DNA from: Pelomyxa schiedti
Lineage: Eukaryota > Evosea > Pelobiontida > Pelomyxidae
DNA: 64,000 nt
Reading direction: 5' to 3'
Assembly: GCA_020536535.1 (NCBI GenBank)
Contig: JAHLWZ010000693.1
Location: 1 to 64,000 of the forward strand
Each line of letters starts with the position of its first letter. The first letter of the stretch is position 1. Positions 12,342-24,400 of the stretch are shown in pieces. The notes beneath the pieces are model-generated. The model saw nothing but the letters and a program-made list of their open reading frames with translations. It did no database searches and was not told where the DNA came from. A program made the translations under genes and the position numbers.

Positions 12342-13147
12342 TTGAGAAACAGGTAGCGAAGTTGTCTTGGCAGCTGTAATTGAAATTGAAATCTAATTGG
12401 ATTATCCTTTTTTCCTATTTCACTATCAAGACTTGTCTGCTCCAGCTTTTTTTTTTTAGTTGGTACAATTCCGCTATGCTATCTAAGTTTACAACTCACA
12501 CAATTTAGGTCTTTGACTTTTGACTTGACAATGTGTGGTGTTGGTCTGGTGTTGGTTGGTGTTGGTGCGAGGTCGAGTGGAATTTGCTGAATGCAAGTTG
12601 GCAGGTATGTTGCAGCACATGAGTTGGTGGATTTGGCTTTGGTGAGTTTATGTTTGAAGTAGGTGGTGTGGTGTTGCTGTTGTTTGGTGTTAGGTTGTTG
12701 GGCAACAAACAACACCCCCACTTCACGTTGTGGTGTTGGCAGCGAGGACAAGTGCTCTGGGAATTGGAAATTGGGAGGGAAGGGATGGGCAGTTTTGCCC
12801 CCAAAGTTTCAAATGGGTTTGGTGTGTGCCAAAAAAGGGGATCAAAGGGGGGTTTGGCAAAACGAGGGAGTTCAGTTCCATGTTCCATTCCCATTTGGTG
12901 AGAAGTAGAGCCATCAAATGCCAGCAGATGTGAAGGAAAATTCACTGCGATATCACCAAAGTACTCGGTGGAACTCCAACCATCAAAGTTTGACACGTGT
13001 CAGCAGTTTTGCTAAGAATCAAGTGCCCCTTGCAAAGTCAGAAAAAGCTGAACTTTATTTCAGCGAAACTATTTAAGAACTTTTTTTCAACAAACAAAAA
13101 AACCAAGCACTAGTGCTGGTTGGCCGGAAACCGGATTAGCGACAAAG
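12342..13147. other. intergenic, G/T-rich low-complexity stretch
   Basis: About 800 bases between the zinc-knuckle gene and PDI. From 12530 to 12760 the plus strand is rich in ggtgttgg-like strings, which makes long open frames on the minus strand (for example 12505-12996) with biased Pro/His/Asn/Thr composition and no conserved motif. I see no supported gene. The last ~100 bases before 13148 are the likely PDI promoter and 5' UTR. Confidence 0.4.
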
Positions 13148-15104
13148 ATGAAGGGTTTTATAGCAGTATTATTACTGTTGGTGGTTGTTGCCTGGGGCCA
13201 GGAGGCGGACTACGACGACTCAGATGTCCTCAAACTGAACGCCGCTAACTTCGACGCTACCATTCAGAAAGACTTCGTCCTTGTCAAGTTCTTCGCACCA
13301 TGTATCGATAACGTTTCTTTTCTTTTGTTTTGTTTCTTTTGGACGCTTTGTTACACCAAATTTGACCCGTTTTTTAGGGTGTGGACATTGCAAGCACCTC
13401 GCCCCAGAGTTCGCCAAGGCAGCCACAATAATGAAGAACGACGATCCCGCTCCAATTTTGGCCGAGGTAATAGTGTACCTTTAATAAAGAAAATAACACC
13501 AATTGACTACAAGGTTGATTGCACTGTTGAGAGTGAACTCGCCTCTCGCTTCCAAGTACAAGGCTACCCAACTCTAAAGATCTTCCGTAACGGTCAGGAA
13601 ACCCCTTACAACGGTCCACGTGAAGGTTAGAGGTGCTCTTCTCCAAATTTTCCTGACATCTTAAAGCGGATGGCATTGTACGCTTTGTGAGATCACAGGC
13701 TGGGCCAGCTGCCAAGCTTCTAGCTACTGCGGAAGCGTTTGATGCTCTTGTCGCAAAGAAGGTTTCAAATACCCTAAAGCATTAATGTTCTTACAACAAG
13801 TCAGGATGATGTCACCGTAATGGGATTCTTTTCAACTGAGGAAAGCAAGCTGAACTTCATGAAAGTAGCAAATACCATGAGAGAGGACTTCCGATTTGCT
13901 CTTGTCACTGATGCCGAGTGCGTTGGGGACACCCCTTTCCTTTCCTTTACTTACCCAAAAAAGGTTAATCAATCAGAAGAACGCTGGCAAGGAAGGCATT
14001 GTTTTGATAAGACCCTTTGAGGGTGAGGAGCCAAGAGTTGAGTTTACTGGTGACGTCACTGATGCTACCGCTGTTAAGCAGTGGGTCCAAACGGCCTCTC
14101 TTCCCGTTGTTGGAATTTTGAAGGCAACAACCGAGAAGCGCTATAACCTATCCCCTCTTCCCAAGTTCGTTGTTTTCACCAAAGTCGACGAGGTTCGTGA
14201 TGTTTCAACAATCAAGTACTACACCAATCGTCTCCGCCGCGTTGCTGCCCAAGCTACTGCGGCCGGACACCCCATGCTGTTCTGTTTAGCAGACAAGAGC
14301 AACAGCCTCTTCACTCAGCTGACATTTGAGGCTGAGAGTACTACCCCCCGCATGGCAATTGTTACCGAACCCTTCAAATTCAAGGCTGACAAGGACTTCA
14401 CTGTCGAAAATGCTAATGCCTTTGTTGAGAGTTATTTCGCAGGAACCGCGGAGAAGTAAGCCTATTCCGTCAAATGACAACCTTCTGAATATTGTTTTAG
14501 GTTCATGAAGTCTCAACCAATTCCCGAGACCAATGACGGACCTGTGAAAGTTGTTGTCGCCAGGTCATTTGACGAAGAAGTCGTCAACAATGATCAAGAT
14601 GTCTTCATTAAGGTTTGGAGGAAGCATTATTTTTATCCTTGACTCTGTGTAGTTCTATGCTCCATGGTGTGGACACTGCAAGCACCTTGCACCAATCTAT
14701 GAGCAACTTGCTGAGAGTAAACCCCACCTTCATAAGTGCGAATTTGTCTAACACCACCAACAGAAATGAAGGCGCACAAGACCCTTAAAATTGTCGAGTA
14801 TGATGCCTCCGACAATGAAGTTCCACCCCACTACTCTGTCCAAGGCTTCCCCACTCTATACTTAGCCAAGGCAAATGACAAGGGCCACCCAATCGCTTAT
14901 GACGGCGAGAGGGAAGTTGACGCTATGGAGAAGTGGCTCCGCGAGCATGTTGCCAACCCTCTTGATACTGAACAACCCCAGGCTGAGGAAAAGAAAGAGA
15001 AGAAGGAGAAGGACAAGAAGGACAAGAAAGAGAAGAAGAAGGAAAAGAAAGAGAAGAAGGAGAAGGACAAAAAGGAGAAGAAGGAAAAGCAAGCTGAGCT
15101 CTAA
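13148..15104 (+). CDS. protein disulfide isomerase, two thioredoxin domains
   Basis: ER oxidoreductase that forms and isomerises disulfides in secretory proteins. A signal peptide ([18 protein letters not shown]) is followed by thioredoxin domain a, two redox-inactive domains b and b', domain a', and an acidic/Lys-rich tail. Both active sites are intact: the first WCGHC is split by an intron (exon ends 13301, resumes 13378), and the second is [13 protein letters not shown] at about 14653. Nine exons join in phase at 13301/13378, 13466/13514, 13625/13667, 13761/13805, 13921/13977, 14455/14501, 14612/14653 and 14716/14764. The cis-proline contexts GYPTLKIF and GFPTLYLA are present. The C-terminus is a long KEKKDK-type repeat ending KQAEL rather than a standard KDEL/HDEL; QAEL may still serve as a degenerate retrieval signal. 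Overall layout and length match PDIA1/PDIA3-like proteins. Confidence 0.93.
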
Positions 15105-15418
15105 AAACACCCATCACCACCCTACAAGCCAACAGCATTGAAAGAAATTTTTCTTGCGTAGTCTCCTTTTATGGTTTTTGTTGGGGTAGATTTTTAAATA
15201 CAGAGATCATAACGTGGTGAAGCTGTGGAGCATCCATTATTGTGAAGTGATTTCCAGGTGCTCGTGAGCAGGTTACCTCGCCGCCTAGCATGGAGAGCCA
15301 CAGCCCCATTGTGGGAATTCCGGTGCGTTGCCTTTGATTGTGTTAGTTGAAAGTGATTGTTGTAATGAAAGTGCCAGTTTGGGTTGATTTATGTTTGTTA
15401 AGAAAGGCAGAGGAAGGC
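15105..15418. other. convergent intergenic region
   Basis: About 310 bases between the stop of PDI and the stop of the minus-strand megasynthase. It is AT-rich and contains no supported gene; it should carry both 3' UTRs. Confidence 0.5.
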
Positions 15419-18400
15419 TTACTCCGGAATGGCACCAGGTGTGGTTATCTGGAGTGGATCAGCTTCAGAAGCTAGAACCACAATTGTATGACCGCGGAAA
15501 AATGTGGAATGGTCAAAGGATGCTGTTAGCTTGTTTTCCACTATGGCACAGTTGACCTGGATTTGAACGTGTGACCTCCCTGGTGATGAAGAGAGAATGA
15601 CGGGCTGCATACTTCTTTGGATACATAAGTCATATCAACAGAGTCTAGTCCACACAACCTAAAGAAGTGTTTCCAACAGTTTGGGTTTTGGCAGGCATCG
15701 GTAGGTTCAGGTTCTTCTAAAGCAGTCTTTGTGATACTGTCATTAAGAAGGTGCACCAATTCGTGGTACGGCTTCCTACACATCACCTATGGAAAATAAG
15801 GAATTTACAAATGTGACCACATACAAATGCATAGAAAATCAAGAACATTTCTGTAACGTCTCTATCACTAGAGAAAATGGGCATGCCGGGATTAGGGGGT
15901 TTTATGGGATCAAGGAGTATAAGTTCAACCCGATACCCCTTTTCATACAGTTCTGAGGCCGCCATTATAGCAACTAAGCAGGAATACGATAGACCTAGAA
16001 TATAAACAGGACTGGGTGGCTCATGTTGAGAAATTGAAAGGATGATAGTGCAGTAAATCGAGACAAGCTCAGGTAAGGAGTGAATCTCATTCCCAAGTAG
16101 CATGTCTTCCATGCAAGGGTGATGTAATGCGATGAGAGGTTGGTTATCTGGAATGTGTGGAAGCATTTCGCGATACCATTTCCCATGTGTAGCCCAAGGT
16201 GCTATTACAAACAAAGGAGGGATGTTGGAGGCTGTACTGCCTTGCCGAATGACTACCACACTCTTGGAGTGAATTGGTGAGAGTAGGGGGGAAGAAGGTT
16301 TGATAGAGGCGTCAAAGGTCTTGATGGGCATACTAACGTCGCCAGAGGAAACGCCAGACGCTACAGCATCAATCAATTCTGATACTGAGAGTTCTAGTAT
16401 AGTTGATGGAGTTATTTGGATATTTTTGTTGCACGTTGATAGAATGTTATGTAGCTGAATACTCACAAGTGAGTCGAATAAGCCAATCTTCGCGAGTGGT
16501 GCGTTAGTATCAATTGCAGACAATTCCACGCCGATTGTACTTTTCAATGCTGCCTGGACAATCTGACCCGCGTGCAGATATCGTACATTGCTGTCTAGGG
16601 TGGGGAGAGGCTTATAAACTGTAGACGCAACAACTTTGAAGGAGGTTTTTGTTACATCTCCCGAAGTAGGACTTGGGTTAACAACTGTAACTACCCCTGG
16701 TAAGGAGTGTGCGTTCTGCAAAAGATGTGATAGAGCACGTAAACAACTGTGTACTGGAAAAATGGCAGATAAAGAGTTAGTCAAAGTATTCCGTGAAAGC
16801 CCCATTCCATGCCACTGAGGCCACTGCACAACCATAACATGATGACGAAAGTCGCTCAGGCACACTCCAGTTACAAAAGCTTCCATAGCGGCGTTCGCTG
16901 CAGCATAGCAAGCCTGACCAGGGGCCCCATACAAAGCAGACAGGGAAGAGAAGATGCTGATCACGCAAGGATTCGTCGCTGACACGGTACTCCGCAGAGC
17001 ACCAAGAAGAGACACTGCACCACCAAGCTTGGGTCTCAGGGTGTGCTCAATAAGTTGCTGTGAAATGAACTCGAATTTTGCATTCCCTGCAACAGCTGCA
17101 CAGTGAAAAAGAGTATTCAAAGAGGAACTTGCACTAAAGACTTGTTGAAGAGCCTCCACAGTCGATTTGCTTTCACTGATGTCAACTTGTAATTGATTGG
17201 GGGAGGAGAGTTTCGTCCTACTGAAGCCCCAAACTGTGTTGGCTGAATTGGATTTGCACCACGAGGTAATTAGTTGTGGAATTGCACCGGAACTGCCAGT
17301 AATCAAAACATCTTTATTTTTAAGATCATGAGGTGAACGGCAAGTTATTGACAGCGGTTCGATTTGTGGAATATAACGCTGATGCTGTCGGAAGGAAATT
17401 ATGGAATAACTCCCTCCACCAAGAGAAGAGAGTCTCTTCATCGATTTAAGTGCTTCGTGGGCCATAGTGTTTACTACATCATTGTCAATGGATGACGGGC
17501 ATGCTAAATCTACTACTGATACAACTAGGTTAGGATCTTCTAGGCATAAAGACTTCACAATGGCAACAAGAGCAGCATACAGGGGGGATGGAGGGTAATT
17601 TCCAGTCACAGGAATATAAAAGGCGCCAAAGGTGACCAATTGTACACAGGATTTTAGACCAACCCTGGTAGTGCGTTGGCAAAAGGTTTGAAGAACGGAA
17701 ACGGTCTCGTAAAGTTTACTAGAGAGGACTGTGCAATCAGAGCTTTGGGCATCAGTTTCTTCAAAATTGGCAATTACTACGAGCAGAGGAACCGATGAGC
17801 GGAGGTTTTTTAGTGTGTGGCTTGTGCTCGAGGTTATATAAGATGCAGAGCTACTCAAACAGCTTGTCCATCCCCCAAGCGATTTCAAATGTATCGAGTA
17901 GGTATTTGCCCATTGTAGTCCAGGATTTTGGTGCCTCATTGTAAGGACAACAGCAGTAATTCCACGACTGGTGTGCGAGAGCGGAATCTCCCTTTTCTTC
18001 GACTGCTTCCAGCAACACTGATATAAAAAACTTCTAACATCTTGAGGTGAAGCTGTAGTCAGGTCACTCATAATTACTTCTGGGCTGACTAAATGCATTT
18101 TAAGGCCTTTAACAACTAAATCCATTGTTCCCTCAGAAAATGGAAGTAGTGATGCGCGCATGTCACTCTTCGGTTCACATCTCTTAGCAAATATCTTGCC
18201 TACTAAGGTGTTACTGTCTGACCCATATGGAGATTTGAGTTTCACAATAACATCAAGTGTAAGAGGTCCGTCCAGTAGCGAGCTTACCTCAAAATATGAT
18301 ATGTGAAATGGAACCCACCACTTCTTTGCACTGCTAGTAGGTAAGAGGAGAAGAGCGCCAAATGCACACCCCTGTAAGCAGGCATCCAATGTCCTAGTCA

Positions 18401-21400
18401 CCTGTTCCACTTGAATGTGATTTGTGTCCTCTTCCATTTTAACGCGCGTCATAATGAGGATGTTCCACTTCGTTTTTCGTAGGATTAGAACTTGCTGTAC
18501 CAGTTGAAAAGCCTTTCCATATTGGAATCCTTGCTTCTCCAAAAGAGAATAAAAGGGATGGGCATCCTCAGGAGTAGTGCTACTAAGCTCAGAATCTTTA
18601 ATTTTTGGAATTTTTACAGGAACCTTGCTTGATATGTCTCCACTACAATACAATGGTGTTAACTCAGCCGTAGATGCACTGCCATGGATTGAGAAAGTAC
18701 ACTTTTTCCCATTTTCCGTAAAATTGACATCAATTGGAGTGCCTGATTCTACAAGCAGTGCTTTGTGTACATGAAAAGATGAAATGCATCGGACAGGTGT
18801 TTCTGATAGAATAGAGGCAATAAAATAGGTGGCTGGGGCAATATTGATCCCAAAGAGTTTATGTTCTGAAATCAGAGGAAGGGAGGCGGGATGAAGCTGA
18901 AATTTGGAAGTTCCAACAGATACTGGGGAAGTGAGATCTTCTCTGTCATATTGATAGGTTGGGAGGGAGAGGATGTTGTGTTTTGTTGGAGGGAACACTA
19001 TATCCATGAGTGTTTTCCAATTTACAGCAACCCCATTTTCCCATAACTTGCCAGCCACTCCAATAACATGCGCGAAGACAGTTGGGAATGTTGGGGTCTT
19101 GACATCAAAAAGGTCTAATTGCTTTGTTCCATTCTGAAAAAGAATGGAGCTGGAAAAAGGAGTCTTGGTACCAGAATTCATTAACTGCTCCCAAGAAGAT
19201 AAAAGTAAGTCTGAAGAAAATTCCTTCCCCTCGAATGTAATATTACGGGGGATCAGTGCACTTTGATTTGGAGGTAGAGATGCAGTACTGTTCGACAATA
19301 AAAAAGCTATCACTATGCTTTGTGGAGAGCACGCATCTCTCTTTATTTCGATTGGGGTTTCATTTAACATTAAAGATTCTTTCAGAAGCCAAAAAATGGT
19401 GCAGACAGTGGCTATGTGCTGTCCAACGTGAGAGGGAAGTAAAGATAATAATTTTCCTATTATTGAATTCTGTGTTGGACTCAGGTTTGCAATTAGCGAG
19501 ACTGGAAATGTTCGTGCACAAGTACATTCGTGAAAATACATTGCTAGAGTTGAGTCGTCTGCAACTGTAGGTTGTACATCTGCTAGGCGATGGAGCGTGT
19601 CAGTCAAATCACCCAGCGAGTTGCAAAGGAATGAATAACGATTCCTGTAATGTGGTCGATGCATGGCAAGAGTATATGCAATATCGTCGAGTGATAAAAA
19701 TTGTGCTTGCGCAGACAACTTCTGTGAGTGATCCCATAGAACTCTACTATAGAGATGCAAAGAAGTTTCCGTCTGCGCAGAGAGCAGAAATAGGCTAGTG
19801 TGGCTGCTAGATGCAACAGACAGATTTGTTAAATTGTTGTGGGGTATCATAGCTGGTTTGTGATGACACTCCACGGCAAGTAGTGCATGTGCATTTGTGC
19901 CACCCAAACCAAAGCTGCTTACACCACACACACGTACTTCATTTTGGTTCCACCTGTTACTTCGAGGGGTAGTATGAAAGCAAGTCTTAGTGAGATTCAG
20001 ATTGGCATCTTCACCCCCACTATTCGGAAGTGAAATGTCTGAAGGAAATAACCCAGAGTCAAGGCAAAGTGCACACCGAATCAATCCAGCAATTCCTGAG
20101 GCTGTGTTTAGATGCCCAACTGCTTTTTTTACTGACGTAAGGAGGCACTGATTTGGTGTAGTTACAGAGTGAAAGACCTTAGACAGAGCCTGAACTTCCA
20201 CTAAAGCAAAAGTACTTTAGAAAAATGCAAGAAAGTATTCAACAACCTTGATCTCCTATGATTGTGCCTGTTGCATGAGCTTCTAGGAGGGAAATCATAC
20301 CCATTGAAAAAGTGGCCCCAAGAAACCGTGTCACCTCATTGGTATTGCAAGAATTGATACAGTCTTCAATTACACGCTGTTGCCCATGGATACTGGGAGT
20401 GGTGAACCCCGCTTTCTCTTTACCATCATTATTGATGTGAATGTTCAGTATTGTAGCATAGACATGATCACCATCGTTTATAGCACTGGTCAGTCTTTTG
20501 ACACACACAGCACCCCCACCATTAGATAGCACTGTTCCTGTTCTATTTTTGTCAAAAGGTCTGCAGAAACCATCAGTCGAGAAGATAAGACCACCATCAT
20601 TGCAGGTTTGTGGCATTCTTACTGAAACGCCTCCAACAACAGCAAGGTCACATTCGCGGGATCTATCACTACTGGTTAAAAAAAAAAATAAAGTTGTGAA
20701 GGTGCACACAGTAAGGAATGTTTGGCCTGATGTAAAGCAACGAGTGAACTGCTGCAAGCTGTGTTAACCATTATTGACGGTCCTTGAAAGCCAAATACAT
20801 AGGAGGATTTCAGAGGAACGAAATCCGGCACACTCCCCAGAAGGGCAACCATCTTCTCAGGAGTATTGGCAGCTGAGGGAGGTACAACGGAGGGAGGAGC
20901 AACACCACAAAATACCCCCACATTTGTCACGTGTGTAGTAGAGGGAAATGGGGCATAACCGGCATGTTCCAAGGCAGAGTAGCATATCTCTAACCACAAG
21001 AGTTGTTGTGGGTCACTTTTTTCTGCCTCCAAACGTGACATGCGGAAAAAAGAGTAGTCAAACCATCCAAGACCCTGAAGGATACCAGAAGACGCGGTCA
21101 CTGAAGGAGCATCCTTCGAAGGAACTCTCGTAAGACACTCCTCACCCCCACAAATAACGCTACTCCAAAAAGAATCCAGGGAGTTTGCTTGTCCTGGCCC
21201 ACGAAATTCCATCCCTATAATGGCTAGCAAAGAATCATAGGAGACGATATCGTTGCGTTCTGGATGAGGATAATGAATCACACTTCCAGGGTCATTTGAG
21301 GAGATTGCATTCGACATAAAGCATGCAAGTGAAGTTGGGGTGGGGTAGGTGTACAGGTCAATGATCTGTAAATTAGGCCACTTCTGGAACAACAGTTGGT

Positions 21401-24400
21401 AGAGCTTAACTAGTGTGAGACTTGAACAACCCAAGTCAAAGAATGGGAGCGCTCTTTTCTCATACAGGTGATGTAGCTTGGTCCCCAAAACTAGTTGCAA
21501 ACTCTCCAAAATTTCTGTGCATAGTGCTGTTGCCATGCCCAAGTCTTCTGAACTGGGTATCTTACTTGGGGGTGCTTTTTCAAGTTCTTTCATGTGTTGC
21601 GACAGTAGCAGAGATCTGTCAAGCTTTCCACTCGGTGTGACTGGAAGATTTTCTTGTATAATTATCTTACTTGGGATCATTGAGGCAGGAATGTGTTGTG
21701 AGAGGTGCTCAACCATACTGCCTGGAGAGAGTTTTCCTGTTTCTCCGGCTTCAATAAATGCAACCAGACTATCCTCACATGTGACTGGGTCCTTATACAA
21801 ACTAACAACACAGGCAGTGACATAGTTATTGTGAAGTATGGCAGTCTCGATTTCGGAGGTCTCCATACGAACACCCCTGATCTTCACCTGAAGGCAGAGT
21901 CAGAAGTGTAGGGTGGCAATTGAAAGACCTGCAAATCTCTTCTCGTCAAGAACTCTAAATTTCCATCGGAAAGTACGCGGCAAATATCTCCAGTTTTGAA
22001 CCAAGTACTTGTGTTTGACTCGTAGAAGCCACCAGGGCCTTGGTATCCAAAATACCCTAAAGCAACTCCAGGACCGCCAATGTGTAACTCACCCTCCAAG
22101 TACGGTGCTCCTCTTTCAGTATCTGGTGGTATGTTGAATTCCATGTTGCGTATTGGCTTTCCAATGGGAACACGTTCATTGTACCAAGGAACAGAAGAAT
22201 TGGGATGATTTTGCTTAACAGCAGCCGCGAGTTGAAGGAGATCTTTGGGGAATACAAACATTGTACAGAACACAGTTGTTTCTGATACCAAGAAAGGGTG
22301 AGCAACAACTTTAAAACCCAAGTCATACCTGTGGGACCATAAGCATTTACAAGGGTGAGTGCTGGAAGAGCAGTTTGAAGGTCACAAAGGTGCTTGAAAA
22401 TGATCGGCTCAACACCTTTGAGAATTCACTATGGTTCAAAGAGAATTGCTTTACCAGTTAATATCCTCTTCATTGATGGTACAACAATCTCTCCTGTTCT
22501 TAGCATATCGACAAGTGAAGGAATAAATGCAGGTGGCACAAAAGCAGACGTAACACCATTATTCTTTAAGAAAGAGAAGTACTCTCTCTTACTTCTACGG
22601 ACTGCATCGGGACAGATAACAAGTGAGGCACATGCTGTTAGAGGAGCAAGAATTTCAAGAACTGAGACATCAAAATGCGATGGAGTCCACATTGATTGTG
22701 TGAACTGTGGAGGGAGAGGAGGTTTGATGTCCTCCATAAAGCATGACAATAAATTTAGAGTACTCCTGTGGGATACACAAACACCCTTTGGCGTACCTGT
22801 TGTTCCTGATGTAAAAATAATATAGGCAGTTATTTGGGGAATGCATTTGGCCACAGGAGAGCATGAGTTGGAGTAGAAAGAGGGCTCATTGCTGGATCGT
22901 ACTTTGTAGTTCCCCGCAATGTGGGAGCTAAAAACGACAATGCTACATTCCACAGTTTCTTTAGAAGGGGATGATTTCTTGCAATTGGGAAGAATTTCGA
23001 AAGCTATCACCAAGTTGCTTCCGCATATGGCTTGGGCTAGTGGGTGCAATGGTTTGCTGCAAAGGATAACACATGGTGACAACTTGTTGACAATTTTCTG
23101 CAACCTTGAAATTGGGCTTTGTGTGTCCAGTGGAATATAAATACGTTCACAGATCCAAGTAATAGCGGCAGCCAAGGCATACTCAATGGAGGGTTGGGAC
23201 AATACAATTACCCGAGATGATGTGTAAGGAAGAAGAGCACTAAATGCACGAGAGGTTCTCATGATGGTCTGGTAGGTACAGAAAAATTCATTGTAACAAA
23301 TAGCGGGATAAGAAGGTGTCTTGCAACAGGACATGGAAAGAAGTTGCCCAATAGTTGAAGAACTGGGTTCACTCAATGTTGATAACTGTGTTGGGTGTAC
23401 TTGTTCAGAGACTATGTGGGGCATTTCAAGTTGGAGGGGAGCATCTGGTTTTAGACACGCTACTGGATTGTTAAGTGGTTGTCTCATTTGTAGAGTGGCA
23501 AACTGTGAAAAACGATTCAACATATTGGAAGCCACTGATGTGCTTATATCCGGGCAATGTTGAAGTTTTGCAAAGTAACCACCACCATTTGGAATAATAA
23601 GTAGACTGAGAGGGAAGGCCACTGATTCATCAGGTATTTCCAGACTCTCACAGGCACCTATGCCAAATAAATGTTTCTCACTCAAGTGCCCACCACACTG
23701 GCAGAAGTGGGGACTCAAGTCTTGGCATGGGTCTGGGAGTGATTGGATTCCAAAATAAACATGTGGGCGAATGAGAGCTTTATTTTTGGATGGAAATAAC
23801 GATTGCGACACCTTGGAAAAAGGGATTCCTCTGAATTTTTTACTATCCATCACTTGTTGTCTTATTTGTAAAATGTACTCAGCAAAATTTGGTAGCCTAT
23901 TGGTAAAATCCAGTATTGAGCGGATAAGAATGGTGTTTGCGTAACAAAAAATAACAGATCTATCCTGCGCACTTCTTAAAGTAGCAGCAGTTCCAATGAC
24001 AATGTCATCCTGACAAGAAATTGAATGTACAAACAGTGTCCATAAAGAAAGTAAAATCGTAAATTGTGAAGCCCTGTTACAAATCAGAGGAAGGTAACAA
24101 ATAGAGTCCGGACACACTGAAACATGTCCATTGCCTTCATAACTAACTCTTTGAATGTGGTACCCAAGGCACAAGAAACTGAGCTTCCACGAAAGGATGA
24201 ACTGGCAGCAGAACCACGCACAAACGGCAAATTTAATGTCATAATACTGCCATTAAGAAGTGACTTCCAATGACCGAGTGGTTCTACTGCTGGGAGACAA
24301 CGAGTTGAGAGATGAAGATTCCATATGACATATGGTATAGTTGTTTGAGTACCCAGAGTGAAACCCGAGGACTTGCCCTCATATGCCTCCTTAATTCTAT

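Noticed and set aside
12505-12996. 163-codon minus-strand open frame between the zinc-knuckle gene and PDI
   Set aside because: It mirrors a G/T-rich low-complexity stretch, has biased Pro/His/Asn/Thr content and no motif.
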